Positions 1-9,010 of a DNA stretch of 42,083 nucleotides are shown here, one piece after another. Source of the stretch: Helicobacter cetorum (GTDB taxonomy: Bacteria > Campylobacterota > Campylobacteria > Campylobacterales > Helicobacteraceae); NCBI RefSeq assembly GCF_900198405.1, contig NZ_FZMR01000028.1, forward strand, positions 1 through 42,083. Direction: 5' to 3'. The translations under genes and the position numbers were made by a program. The stretch's first letter is position 1. Every line of letters starts with the position of its first letter. The notes beneath the pieces are model-generated. The model made no database searches. It was not told where the DNA came from and saw nothing but the letters and a program-made list of their open reading frames with translations.

Positions 1-113
1 GCCATTTGATAGTTAGCCCCTAAAAACCAAGCGCTTTCTTCAGCCATTAAAGAACTAGCTAGAGATAAACTTAAACTTAAAGCACTAAAAAATTTTAATC
101 TGTTATGAGACAT
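1..113 (-). CDS. Hop-like outer membrane protein, 5' fragment
   Basis: Partial gene: the ATG is at 113 and reading runs off the left edge of the window. The 37 visible codons give a signal peptide (basic start, a Leu/Ser-rich hydrophobic core, then a predicted cut after the Ala of SSLMA) followed by EESAWFLGANYQM. An acidic start, an aromatic residue and a Gly-x-x-Tyr-Gln motif are typical of mature Helicobacter Hop porins/adhesins. An AGGAAA ribosome site lies about 7 bases upstream on the minus strand. The next gene on the same strand is also an outer membrane protein. Family assignment rests only on this short N-terminus; the member cannot be named. Confidence 0.65.
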   Translation of the reverse strand, partial: MSHNRLKFFSALSLSLSLASSLMAEESAWFLGANYQM

Positions 114-276
114 TAAGAAATTTCCTTTTTTTAAATGATTTTACGAATGGAATAAAAAATAAGTTTGAATTGTAGCATAAAGGGGGGCAAGGGGGAGAAA
201 AAAATAGCATTTTAAAATTGGTTTTAGTGATTTGTTGTAAAAGAAAAGGAATTAAATAGCTTGTTTAAAACCCTTT

Positions 277-2124
277 TTAAAAAACCCACCCCATATTAAA
301 GTAGATATTAAAATGGCTCGCTCCCTCATTAAGCGTAAATTTGCCTTGATAGTTCGGTATTTTTAGGCGTGTTTTTAGGTGTTGTTGCACTAAAGGAATA
401 GCAATACCTATGGAATATTTTAAATGCTTGTAACGATAATTGATTGCAGTATTGAAATCTAAATTTCCGGTATTATGAAAAGTGTTGTAAAACCCATAGC
501 CATTGTATAACGCTCTCAAACCTAGAGAAATTCCTGCACTAGATTTAAAAATCCTTTTGGCGTTAGCATTTTTAGATGTGTCATATAGTGTGAGAAAATC
601 TATTAAAATATCGCCCCCTACTCCTAAGCCAACTTGCTGAACTTTTTTCACTATGGCGTTTGGATTTTGCGAATAATTATATTTGATAATCCCATAAGCA
701 CTTAAACCTACATAGTCATTAAAATAATATAAATAACCACTTTTAACATTAAATCCAAGCATAGCGAGATTGTAATTTTTTGTGCCTAGATTAATCTTTG
801 TTGTTTGAGATGAAGAAATTGTGCTAGTGAGTTGGTTTAATAGCATGCTCGTTTGATTTAAAAGGCTGTTTTTAAAATCTGCGTTTTCTTTTGTATTAGG
901 GGCTGTTTGCTTGCCAATGGTGTTATAGTTAATAGGAAGTTTATTAGCCTTTCCTAGCTCTGCCCATACTTGCTCGGTTTGCCCTACCATGCCACTATAA
1001 TAAGTCTTGCCATTATGTTCTATAGTTTGGTTATCGTTACTGCAAGTCTCAGTGCCACCGACATTACCATTAGGGCAAGTCATATTCCCATAATGAGAAT
1101 ACCCTTTAGCATGACCAAATTCATGAATTAGAGTGCCTAGGAGTTTGCGTTCGTTTTCATTAGATAAATCAAAATTAGTGAGAAAAGTATCAGTTGTTGG
1201 GTCAATGGTTTGAAGTCTAATGCCCATGTATGCGCTATCATATTTCTTTCCGGTAAGCCCATTAAAACCCTTACTTGTCTCATTTTGGCTCAGAACGCCC
1301 AAAAATAAATCAATCTCTTTGCGGTAATTTTCAATGATTGATTGGCGGTTGTTATTTAAATTAGGAAATCGCTCATCTGTAAAAACGCCCGGATAATTTA
1401 AAATCGCCTCCGCCCATTCATTAGAGCTTAACACAGCCGCATAATCATAAAAGATATTGGCAAAGTCTTTAGCCTCTTGAACGCTGATATTTTTAGTATC
1501 AATAACCGATTTTTCTAATCCCGCAAAACTACCATTAATATCTACGCTCATATTCTTAAAAGCATTAAGCGTAGCTTGTGTTGTGGTGTCTGAAAATTGG
1601 CTTGCATCTAAGCTTAGTTGCGTAGCATCTGCCCAAGATGATTGCAAGCTGTCTATTTCTTTAGAATCAAGCTCACTCACATTAAAACTAACTTCTTGAT
1701 ACGCCCCTATTTCTTTAATCCCCGCTATGGTAGTCTCACTTCCATTGGCGTTTTTTATTTTTAAATACACATTGTATAAATCATAAGGCAAATAATTCTT
1801 AATGCCAAGGGTTTTAACGCCATTATTTTCATTGATAAAAAATTTTATAGGGCGTTTAGTGGAAAATCCGCTTGTGCCATAGCTGACATTTTGAGGTGTC
1901 CACACATCTGTAGATGATGTTTTAGAAATAAAAGGAAGAAGTTTAGGGCTGGGTTGCGAACTGATAGCTTTTTGTCTTGTGAGCGTTTCTTTAGTTTGCA
2001 ATAACCCAGTCTCAAACCCTCCCTCAATAAAAAAGCCATTTTTAGGGTGCGCTACCAAAGAATCCACAAACATGCTAAAAAACATGCTCTTAAAATACAA
2101 ACCATTTAAAAAACCTTTATTCAT
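277..2124 (-). CDS. Outer membrane protein with metzincin-type zinc-binding site (HEFGHAKGYSH)
   Basis: A 615-residue predicted outer membrane protein. The N-terminus has a short hydrophobic export segment followed by NGFFIEGGFETGLL, the glycine/aromatic start typical of Hop-related proteins. Residues 334-344 read HEFGHAKGYSH, an exact HExxHxxGxxH metzincin motif: His334, His338 and His344 as zinc ligands and Glu335 as general base. A paired-Cys segment (MTCP...ETC) follows, and about 40 residues on comes a YYSGMVGQ stretch that could supply the Met-turn. The last 170 residues alternate like a beta-barrel and end in GWVF, the terminal aromatic expected for barrel assembly. I recall H. pylori proteins with a similar HEFSHTKGYGH site and barrel end. 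Proteolytic activity is inferred from the motif only. The ATG at 2124 was chosen because an AGGA lies just upstream, although spacing is tight. It lies between two other OMP genes on the same strand. Confidence 0.8.
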   Translation of the reverse strand: MNKGFLNGLYFKSMFFSMFVDSLVAHPKNGFFIEGGFETGLLQTKETLTRQKAISSQPSPKLLPFISKTSSTDVWTPQNVSYGTSGFSTKRPIKFFINENNGVKTLGIKNYLPYDLYNVYLKIKNANGSETTIAGIKEIGAYQEVSFNVSELDSKEIDSLQSSWADATQLSLDASQFSDTTTQATLNAFKNMSVDINGSFAGLEKSVIDTKNISVQEAKDFANIFYDYAAVLSSNEWAEAILNYPGVFTDERFPNLNNNRQSIIENYRKEIDLFLGVLSQNETSKGFNGLTGKKYDSAYMGIRLQTIDPTTDTFLTNFDLSNENERKLLGTLIHEFGHAKGYSHYGNMTCPNGNVGGTETCSNDNQTIEHNGKTYYSGMVGQTEQVWAELGKANKLPINYNTIGKQTAPNTKENADFKNSLLNQTSMLLNQLTSTISSSQTTKINLGTKNYNLAMLGFNVKSGYLYYFNDYVGLSAYGIIKYNYSQNPNAIVKKVQQVGLGVGGDILIDFLTLYDTSKNANAKRIFKSSAGISLGLRALYNGYGFYNTFHNTGNLDFNTAINYRYKHLKYSIGIAIPLVQQHLKTRLKIPNYQGKFTLNEGASHFNIYFNMGWVF

Positions 2125-2272
2125 TCCTATCCACGCCTTTTTATCTTGCTCAATATTATTTAATCAGAATAGTTAAAAATAATCTCTTATTAAGTATATA
2201 TTAGAAAATTTTTTACTTTATTGCTAAAAAATATTTATTAAAGTAACAAAAATCACCTAAAATTAAACATTG

Positions 2273-3730
2273 TTAAAATTTGGCTCTTAGAGTGGTCATC
2301 AAATGGCTTCTATCTGAATAAAGTGCTTTAGAGCCAGGTGTTGGAGTATAGCTACCCACCATAAAACCAGCATGCGTCATTACCCCAAAATATTCTAGTT
2401 TCACATTGGCTGATAAGCTCTTAGTGATTTTATAGCCAAAGTTTACCGCTACACTAGCCTCATTGGCTATGGTGCTACTAGTCCAGCGCCATAAAGTCCC
2501 CCATAAAAATTTCTTATGCACGCCCCCACCAAAAATCCACCCTGAGACCGCATCAGCAGTTACCACATGGCTCATAGACTGACCAATATCATAAACGCTG
2601 TTAGCCCAAAAATCTATGCCTAAAGGATTTCCTGTAGTGCCTATGTAAGCGTTCGCATTTTTCCATACTTTATAAAATGCTGCACCAAAATTAAATTCGT
2701 TATAGTCAAAGCGTTGTCTAATAAGCAAGCTCTGTCCAGCGGTGCCAGCTCTCATAGCATAACGATAATTATTTCTAACAAGTGGGGCATGCACAGGCAA
2801 TAAAATATAAACTTTAGTTTCAGCCCTAAAACCCAAACCATTAAATTTAGGATTACTATCATAACCTAAAGCAATACCTGGGCTATAGTAAGTTCCCGGA
2901 GAAAATTGAAAAAAGGGGTTGATGCTAATGCCTTTTCTCTCATAAGTATAGCTTAAAAGATGAATGCCATAATTAATGGTTCTGCGAATTGTTCCGTCAG
3001 CATATTTTAATTGAACGGTTCTTGGAGAATAAAAATCATAAAGATACTGCCCATAAGCAAATGCCCTTCCCCATGAGCTAAACCACCACATTTTATGTGT
3101 CCCCTCATTCTTATCCTTAAGTTTAGTGCTGATTTCAAAACCTTGAGTATAACCACTCATATAAGGGGCTTTAGATTCATAACGACCCCCCTTGGCTACA
3201 AAAATATCTTTATAGCGGTATTCTAAATACGCATTGTTAAACACATAATTACGGCGGATTTTATTCATTTTGGCATTTCCGCAAGCCTCAGTATCTATGA
3301 CCTTGCCATCAGGTCCTTTAGCACATTGATGGATACCACTCCCATCTAATTGAGCTGATTTACCCCCCAAATAACCATTCCAATAACCAATGTAGTTATA
3401 AATGACTGAGCCACCCAGATTGAATTTTGTATCATCATAAGCTACCCCTCCTATCGTGCCACCGACCTTTCCTTCTAAAGAATGTCCTAAACTTTTTAAA
3501 TGCTTAGGCAACAAGTCTGCATAGATATTGCCTTGACCCACAGCGGTTACAAAAGTTTCTGTAGGATAAATTCCCTTAGCAACATCAATTTTGTTGTTAT
3601 TAAAACCTACTTTAGAAAATGACTCCGCTTGAACGCTGATTTTATAATCATAAGCCCCTAAGCTTGAAAGCAACCCTAAAGCACACAACCCATAAAAAAC
3701 TCTATTCTTCAAAAACGCACTATTTTTCAT
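2273..3730 (-). CDS. hofB: Hof-family outer membrane protein (HofB-like)
   Basis: A 485-residue outer membrane beta-barrel protein with a clear signal peptide (MKNSAFLKNRVF..., cut near SLGAYDY) and a C-terminus ending LRAKF, the terminal Phe used for barrel insertion. The body is rich in Gly/Tyr/Trp and resembles the Helicobacter Hof family, porin-like proteins of roughly 450-530 residues. The name HofB is given because the gene lies immediately before pyrB in the same order as in H. pylori (HP1083-HP1084). I chose the ATG at 3730 over the upstream in-frame TTG at 3754 because an AAGGAA ribosome site lies 8 bases before the ATG and would overlap a start at 3754. A TATAAT-like box and a 10-bp inverted repeat lie in the upstream gap. 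The substrate is unknown. Confidence 0.8.
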   Translation of the reverse strand: MKNSAFLKNRVFYGLCALGLLSSLGAYDYKISVQAESFSKVGFNNNKIDVAKGIYPTETFVTAVGQGNIYADLLPKHLKSLGHSLEGKVGGTIGGVAYDDTKFNLGGSVIYNYIGYWNGYLGGKSAQLDGSGIHQCAKGPDGKVIDTEACGNAKMNKIRRNYVFNNAYLEYRYKDIFVAKGGRYESKAPYMSGYTQGFEISTKLKDKNEGTHKMWWFSSWGRAFAYGQYLYDFYSPRTVQLKYADGTIRRTINYGIHLLSYTYERKGISINPFFQFSPGTYYSPGIALGYDSNPKFNGLGFRAETKVYILLPVHAPLVRNNYRYAMRAGTAGQSLLIRQRFDYNEFNFGAAFYKVWKNANAYIGTTGNPLGIDFWANSVYDIGQSMSHVVTADAVSGWIFGGGVHKKFLWGTLWRWTSSTIANEASVAVNFGYKITKSLSANVKLEYFGVMTHAGFMVGSYTPTPGSKALYSDRSHLMTTLRAKF

Positions 3731-3838
3731 ATCTAATATTCCTTTTATTATCAAATAGCACCTATTCTTAAGAAAGGCATCAAATCATAAACCCTACTAA
3801 CAACGACCTTAAAATAACTAATTATAAACAAAGAGCAA

Positions 3839-3881
3839 TAGTTAAGTTATCCATTCATTTACTATTTATGAAACTTAACTA
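3839..3881. repeat. 10-bp inverted repeat upstream of hofB
   Basis: TAGTTAAGTT at 3839-3848 is exactly reverse-complemented at 3872-3881 (AACTTAACTA), with a 23-base spacer. It lies about 110-150 bases before the hofB start and just inside a symmetric ATTATAAT box near 3891-3898 that could serve as the minus-strand -10. It could be an operator for a dimeric regulator or a hairpin in the 5' leader. Confidence 0.5.
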
Positions 3882-4011
3882 CACTGGAATTATAATGGAA
3901 GATTTTTAGATTCACACTAAAATTGAGACAGATTAAAGCAAAAATGATAGATTTATGATAATTTTTTACACATCGGCTTAAGAAAAATTAAACCAAATCC
4001 TTAAAACCAAT

Positions 4012-4944
4012 TTATCTTAAAGTTGCTAATAAAAATTCTAACACTGCCATACGCATCGCCACGCCATTTTTGACCTGCTCTAGGACTTTAGAGCGTTTAT
4101 CTTCTAATACAGTGCTTTCTATATCAATATCCCTATGCACAGGGCCTGGGTGCAAGATTATCACTTCCTTATTTTTAGCATGTTTTTCTAGCCTTTCTTG
4201 GGTAATACAATAAGCGTTGCCATAATCTTTTAAACTAGCAAAAATAGGTGTATTATGGCGTTCAGTTTGGGTTCTTAAACTCATCAAAATATCCCCAAAC
4301 TCTATAGCTTCTTCAATTTTATGTGTGGTTCTTAAAGAAGTTGTAGGAAGCATAGAGCTTGGAGCACACAGCATTATTTCAAGTCCAAATCTCTGAAGTA
4401 ACTTAATGTTACTATTTGCTACTCTTGAATTTTTTACATCGCCGATAAATGCGATTTTCTTTCCTTTCAAATTTTCTATTTGACTGTCAAAATGCTTATA
4501 AATGGTGAGTAAATCTAATAGTGCTTGGGTAGGATGAGCGTTTGTGCCACTTCCAGCATTGATTAAGGGGCATTGAGAAAACTCTACTAATTTAAAAGGC
4601 GTGCTCGAAAAAGCATGGCGCATAATCATAGCATTTGGTTGCATGGCATGAATATTTTTAAAAGTGTCTATTAAAGTCTCACCTTTTGAAGTGGAGCTAG
4701 TTTGCATGTTTAGTTTCACCATTTTTGCCCCTAATCTTAAAGTGGCGATTTCAAAGCTAGACACCGTTCTGGTAGAATTTTCAAAAAATAAAGCCACGAT
4801 AATTTTGTCTTGCATTTTTTCTTTTGTTTCTACAGACACAGCGTTAAAGTCGTTTGCATAAACACTTGCTTTTTCTAGCAAAAGTTTAATTTCATCAACA
4901 CTTAAATCGCTTGTTTGAAGTAAATGACGGCATTTTTTTGGCAT
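4012..4944 (-). CDS. pyrB: Aspartate carbamoyltransferase catalytic chain
   Basis: A 310-residue enzyme that condenses aspartate with carbamoyl phosphate, the committed step of pyrimidine synthesis. The carbamoyl-phosphate loop ENSTRT is at residues 55-60, the SSTSKGE loop follows, and HPTQALLDL and HPGPVHRD complete the active-site signatures of the ATCase/OTCase family. The length is normal. No pyrI regulatory chain is adjacent, as in other epsilonproteobacteria. The ATG at 4944 is preceded by AGGGGG on the minus strand. The gene is divergent from the lipoprotein-tlyA run. The order hofB-pyrB-lipoprotein-tlyA matches H. pylori HP1083-HP1086. Confidence 0.97.
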   Translation of the reverse strand: MPKKCRHLLQTSDLSVDEIKLLLEKASVYANDFNAVSVETKEKMQDKIIVALFFENSTRTVSSFEIATLRLGAKMVKLNMQTSSTSKGETLIDTFKNIHAMQPNAMIMRHAFSSTPFKLVEFSQCPLINAGSGTNAHPTQALLDLLTIYKHFDSQIENLKGKKIAFIGDVKNSRVANSNIKLLQRFGLEIMLCAPSSMLPTTSLRTTHKIEEAIEFGDILMSLRTQTERHNTPIFASLKDYGNAYCITQERLEKHAKNKEVIILHPGPVHRDIDIESTVLEDKRSKVLEQVKNGVAMRMAVLEFLLATLR

Positions 4945-4960
4945 AAAACCCCCTTTTAGT

Positions 4961-4966
4961 TATAAT
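4961..4966 (+). promoter_or_regulatory. Candidate -10 box for the lipoprotein-tlyA-ribF run
   Basis: A perfect TATAAT lies in the 5' flank between divergent pyrB and the lipoprotein gene, 46 bases before the preferred ATG at 5012. Its position argues against the in-frame GTG at 4967, which would abut the -10. No -35 was required because Helicobacter promoters commonly lack a conserved one. Confidence 0.55.
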
Positions 4967-5011
4967 GTGGCTTTTATTTTAGCTAAAAATGATATGGGTT
5001 TTAGCAAGGAA

Positions 5012-5527
5012 ATGGGCTTGAAAAATCTCTCAATACTTTTAGTATTCTTATTTTTTTGTTTGGGGTGTGTGAGTAATTTTAATGAAGACACTTACACGCT
5101 AGACTTAGTTTTAGAAAAAAAGATTCAAGCTAGTAGAAAAGGCGAGATTACTAAAGACAATGTCCCTATCATCACAGCGATTGCTACACATTTAAACGAT
5201 GTAGATAATGGCACATACTACTACCATGAGTATTTTTTAGTAGAGATTTTTACCCAAAATAGCGACTATATAGATAATGATTATATCTCTTATGAGCTTT
5301 TTGGCAGAAAGCCTACAGGCTCAGATCCTTTATGGGTTAGAGAAATTACAAAAGATGAGTTTGATGGAATTTTAGAAACCACTAATAAATGGAGCAGAGC
5401 CTTTTTGCTTGCCTTTCCTAAATTAGATTATTTGGCGGTTAAAGAAGCTAAATTAGAGCTAAATGCCTATAGTTTAGGTGCTATTACTTTTAATTTCGCT
5501 TATCAAGTTCCTTTGCCACAATTTTAA
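5012..5527 (+). CDS. Predicted lipoprotein, conserved hypothetical (HP1085 position)
   Basis: Roughly 171 residues with a lipoprotein signal peptide: a hydrophobic Leu/Val/Phe core followed by the lipobox LGC, then an acidic mature chain. It should be exported and lipid-anchored. No catalytic motif was recognised. Start choice is uncertain. An ATG at 5012 has AAGGA immediately upstream (very short spacing), an in-frame ATG lies at 4994, and a GTG at 4967 abuts a TATAAT box and is unlikely. All give the same lipobox. The stop overlaps the tlyA start by one base (TAATG), indicating translational coupling. The gene occupies the same slot between pyrB and tlyA as in H. pylori. Confidence 0.75.
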   Translation: MGLKNLSILLVFLFFCLGCVSNFNEDTYTLDLVLEKKIQASRKGEITKDNVPIITAIATHLNDVDNGTYYYHEYFLVEIFTQNSDYIDNDYISYELFGRKPTGSDPLWVREITKDEFDGILETTNKWSRAFLLAFPKLDYLAVKEAKLELNAYSLGAITFNFAYQVPLPQF

Positions 5528-6240
5528 TGCGATTAGACTACGCCTTATTTAACAAAAATTTAGTGAATAGTAGAGAAAAGGCTAAGGCTTTAATTTTAAA
5601 AAAACAAGTTTTAGTTAATAAGGTAGTAATCTCTAAGCCATCTTTTATCATTAAAGATAGCGATGAAATTGAGTTAATCGCTAGAAATCTGTTTGTCAGT
5701 AGAGCAGGAGAAAAATTAGGGGCTTTTTTAGAAACTCACCCCATAAACTTTAAAGATAAAATTATTTTAGATGTGGGAGCGAGTAAGGGGGGCTTTAGCG
5801 AAGTCTCTCTTTTAAAAGGGGCCAAAAAAGTGCTTTGTGTTGATGTAGGGAAAATGCAATTAGATGAGAGTTTGAAAAATGACAAACGCATAGAGTGTTA
5901 TGAAGAATGCGATATTAGAGCCTTTAAAACACTAGAAAAAATTGATTTATTGCTTTGTGATGTGAGCTTTATTTCATTATATTGTATTTTAGAAGCAATT
6001 TTGCCTTTAAGCGGTGAGTTTTTGGTGCTTTTCAAACCACAATTTGAAGTGGGTAAAAACATAAAACGCAATAAAAAGGGGGTTGTTATGGATACAAAAG
6101 CCATTTTTAACGCCTTAGAAAAGTTTAAAAACCATTTAGAAACACAGAATATGAAAATCTTAAATATTCAAGAAAGCTTAGTGAAAGGTAAGAATGGGAA
6201 TGTTGAATTTTTTATCCATTTCAAGCGAACCTACGATTAA
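5527..6240 (+). CDS. tlyA: TlyA-family rRNA 2'-O-methyltransferase / hemolysin
   Basis: A 237-residue protein with an N-terminal S4 RNA-binding domain (about residues 1-60, MRLDYALFNKNL start) and a C-terminal FtsJ-like Rossmann methyltransferase domain. The SAM-binding motif is DVGASKGGFSEV near residue 80, with acidic VDVGKMQL next and the catalytic-region motif LLCDVSFIS later. In other bacteria TlyA 2'-O-methylates cytidines of 16S and/or 23S rRNA; the H. pylori protein has also been described as a pore-forming hemolysin. It overlaps the preceding stop by one base and the following ribF by about 40 bases, so it is probably co-translated with both. Confidence 0.92.
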   Translation: MRLDYALFNKNLVNSREKAKALILKKQVLVNKVVISKPSFIIKDSDEIELIARNLFVSRAGEKLGAFLETHPINFKDKIILDVGASKGGFSEVSLLKGAKKVLCVDVGKMQLDESLKNDKRIECYEECDIRAFKTLEKIDLLLCDVSFISLYCILEAILPLSGEFLVLFKPQFEVGKNIKRNKKGVVMDTKAIFNALEKFKNHLETQNMKILNIQESLVKGKNGNVEFFIHFKRTYD

Positions 6241-7048
6241 AAGCCTAGCTATCGGCAAATTTGATGGCTTACATTTAGGGCATAAGGCTCTTTTGAGAGA
6301 ATTAAAAGACCCAAAAGCTCTTTTAATCATAGAAAAAGAAAATTACACTAGACCCTATTTAACCCCCCTAAATTATCGCTCTAAACTTATTGATATGCCC
6401 TTATTTTTTGTGTTTTTAGAAAAAATTTCGCATTTGAGTGCTTTAGAATTTTTAGGGCTTTTAAAAAACAAGTTTCCACATTTAGAACGCCTAGTGGTGG
6501 GCTATGATTTTAGGTTTGGATATAAACGCAAAAATGATGCCTTATTTTTAAAAGAGCATTTCAAAGAGACGATTGTTGTGCCTGAAGTAAAGGTTGAAAA
6601 CACTAGCGTGCACTCTAAAATGATAAAATTAGCCTTAAATAATGGAGACTTGATTTTAGCTAACAAGCTCTTAGGCAGGCATTATGAAGTGCTTGGAGAA
6701 GTCATTAAAGGACAAGGCTTAGGGCATAAAGAATTAGTGCCTACTTTAAATTTAAAAATAAAAGATTTTATTCTTCCTAGCTTTGGGGTGTATGCAAGCT
6801 TAGTTAAGATTGAAAATCAAATTGATAAAAGCGTAAGTTTTTTGGGCAATCGCTTAAGCACGGATAAAAACTTCGCCATAGAATGCCATGCGCTTGATAA
6901 GACAATAGAAAACCCACCTAAAGAACTCACTCTGCAATTTGTAGAAAAGATAAGAGACAACATGCCCTTTAATTCTTTAAAAGAGCTTAAAAACCAAATT
7001 CAAAAAGACATCTCAACTGCCAAAGAGATTTTAAGTAATTTGTGTTAA
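6194..7048 (+). CDS. ribF: Bifunctional riboflavin kinase / FAD synthetase
   Basis: A 284-residue enzyme converting riboflavin to FMN and FMN to FAD. The N-terminal nucleotidyltransferase domain carries GKFDGLHLGH at residues 21-30, the HxGH-type adenylyl transfer motif, plus GYDFRFG. The C-terminal kinase domain has GQGLGHKELVPTLNL, where most relatives have a PTAN motif, so the third residue differs, and then FGVYAS. The start lies inside the 3' end of tlyA. ATGs at 6194 and 6200 are both possible, and I kept the longer. Gene order tlyA-ribF-tkt matches H. pylori HP1086-HP1088. Confidence 0.92.
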   Translation: MGMLNFLSISSEPTIKSLAIGKFDGLHLGHKALLRELKDPKALLIIEKENYTRPYLTPLNYRSKLIDMPLFFVFLEKISHLSALEFLGLLKNKFPHLERLVVGYDFRFGYKRKNDALFLKEHFKETIVVPEVKVENTSVHSKMIKLALNNGDLILANKLLGRHYEVLGEVIKGQGLGHKELVPTLNLKIKDFILPSFGVYASLVKIENQIDKSVSFLGNRLSTDKNFAIECHALDKTIENPPKELTLQFVEKIRDNMPFNSLKELKNQIQKDISTAKEILSNLC

Positions 7049-7072
7049 AATGGGCTTTAAAAAACCTTAAAA

Positions 7073-9010
7073 ATGGAAAAATTTATGCAATTGAGTAACG
7101 CTGATTTAAAACGCTTAGAAAATATGGCTACAACCTTACGCTTTTTGTGTGCGGATATGATAGATAGGGCTAATAGTGGGCATCCGGGCGTGTGCTTAGG
7201 ATTAGCTGATGTGATGGTAGTTTTAAGTTTGCATTTAAATCTTAATCCTACTAATCCTAAATGGCTTAATAGAGACAGATTAGTTTTTAGTGGGGGGCAT
7301 GCGAGTGCGTTAGCTTATAGCTTACTCCATTTATGGGGCTTTAATGTGAGTTTAGAAGACTTAAAGAATTTCAGGCAATTAGATTCTAAAACCCCAGGAC
7401 ATCCCGAATTACACCACACAGAAGGCATTGAAATCACTACAGGTCCTTTAGGACAAGGCTTTGCTAATGCTGTAGGCTTTAGCATGGCTAGTCAATACGC
7501 TCAAAACCTTTTGAATAAAGAAGTCATTTCTCATAAGGTCTATTGTTTGTGCGGAGATGGGGATTTACAAGAAGGTATTAGCTATGAGAGTGCGTCTCTA
7601 GCGGGACATCATAACCTTGATAATTTAGTTGTGATTTATGATAGCAACCAAATTAGTATTGAAGGCTCTACTCAAATTAGCTTTAGCGAAGATGTTAAAA
7701 AGCGCTTTTTAGCCCAAAATTGGGAAGTGCTAGAATGCGATGGGCATAACTATCAAGCTATTTATGACGCTCTAGAAGAAGCCAAAAAGGCCACTAAACC
7801 CACTCTTTTAATCGCTCACACAACTATTGGTAAGGGGGCTATTGGCTTAGAAGGAAGCGAAAAAACGCATGGCTCACCCTTAAATAAAGAAGTTTTAAAA
7901 CAATCCAAAGAAAACGCTCATTTCAATCCTAATGAAAGTTTTGTCATTGATTCAAAAATTAAAATGTATTTTGAAGAAATGAAAGTTAGGGGCATTAGCT
8001 TAGAAGCTTTGTGGGAAAAATCTTTAAGCCCTAGCATAAAGGAAAAAATTGAATCTTTAAAGAATTTTGATTTTAATACCATCAACTACCCCACTTTTAA
8101 AGAAGGCGAGAGTTTAGCCACTAGAGTGAGTAATGGAATGATTTTAAATGCTATTGCTAAAGAGTATGAAGGCTTTTTAGGGGGGAGTGCGGATTTAGCC
8201 CCTTCTAATAACACACATTTAAAACACTCTAGTGATTTTCCTTTAGGACAAAACTTGCATTTTGGAATTAGAGAGCATGCTATGGGGGCTATTACTAATG
8301 CTCTAGCTACTTATGGCTTGTTTGTGCCCTTTTGTGCGACCTTTTTTGTCTTTAGCGATTATTTAATGCCTAGCATGCGTTTAAGTGCTTTGATGAAGTT
8401 AAAAGCCCTTTTTATTTTTACGCATGATAGCATCGGTGTGGGTGAAGATGGAGCTACACACCAGCCTATAGAGCAACTAAGCCATTTACGCTCTTTAGTT
8501 AATTTCTATGCTTTTAGACCAAGCGATGCTTTTGAAAATATCGCTTGCATGCAGGTGGCATTAAGCCTAAATGCCCCTAGTGGCTTTATTTTATCTCGCC
8601 AAAACTTACCTGTGCTTAATGAAGTCTCTAAAGAGCAAGTTCTAAAAGGGGCGTATATTAAACACTATGCTAAAAACCCTGTAATCACGCTCGTTGCAAG
8701 CGGGAGCGAAGTCTCTCTTGTTTTAGAAAGTGCTAAAAAATTAGAACAAGTTAATATCCAAGCTCAAGTAGTAAGTGTGCCATGCTTTGATTTACTCATA
8801 GAACAAGATGAAAGCTATTTTAAAGAGCTTTTTAAGGGTAAAGTCTTAGTCATTGAAGCAAGTAGAGGCTTAGAATGGTATCGTTTTGCTGATAAAATCA
8901 TTAGCATGGATTGTTTTGGAAGCTCAGCCAAAGGCGATAAACTCTTTGAAAAATTTGGCTTTAATGTTGAAAATATCATCACTCAAGCTAAAGAGTTGCT
9001 GAACGCATGA
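7073..9010 (+). CDS. tkt: Transketolase
   Basis: A 645-residue thiamine-diphosphate enzyme moving two-carbon ketol units between pentose-phosphate sugars. Visible signatures are NSGHPG near the start, GPLGQGFANAVG, the ThDP motif GDGDLQEG beginning at residue 161 and ending in the SNQIS loop, and in the second half FGIREHAMGAI, which carries the Glu that activates the cofactor, and HDSIGVGEDGATHQP. The length is normal. No strong ribosome site separates the ATGs at 7073 and 7085, so the start could be four codons later. It follows ribF by 24 bases, and its stop overlaps addB by four bases (ATGA). Confidence 0.96.
   Translation: MEKFMQLSNADLKRLENMATTLRFLCADMIDRANSGHPGVCLGLADVMVVLSLHLNLNPTNPKWLNRDRLVFSGGHASALAYSLLHLWGFNVSLEDLKNFRQLDSKTPGHPELHHTEGIEITTGPLGQGFANAVGFSMASQYAQNLLNKEVISHKVYCLCGDGDLQEGISYESASLAGHHNLDNLVVIYDSNQISIEGSTQISFSEDVKKRFLAQNWEVLECDGHNYQAIYDALEEAKKATKPTLLIAHTTIGKGAIGLEGSEKTHGSPLNKEVLKQSKENAHFNPNESFVIDSKIKMYFEEMKVRGISLEALWEKSLSPSIKEKIESLKNFDFNTINYPTFKEGESLATRVSNGMILNAIAKEYEGFLGGSADLAPSNNTHLKHSSDFPLGQNLHFGIREHAMGAITNALATYGLFVPFCATFFVFSDYLMPSMRLSALMKLKALFIFTHDSIGVGEDGATHQPIEQLSHLRSLVNFYAFRPSDAFENIACMQVALSLNAPSGFILSRQNLPVLNEVSKEQVLKGAYIKHYAKNPVITLVASGSEVSLVLESAKKLEQVNIQAQVVSVPCFDLLIEQDESYFKELFKGKVLVIEASRGLEWYRFADKIISMDCFGSSAKGDKLFEKFGFNVENIITQAKELLNA

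Noticed and set aside
181-208. G-rich runs (six G then five G) near the Hop fragment as a phase-variation tract
   Set aside because: The runs are short and interrupted, and lie more than 60 bases upstream of the minus-strand start; no frame depends on them.
4967-5011. Upstream GTG start for the lipoprotein
   Set aside because: It would abut a perfect TATAAT and adds residues before a complete lipoprotein signal; ATG 5012 or 4994 is better.
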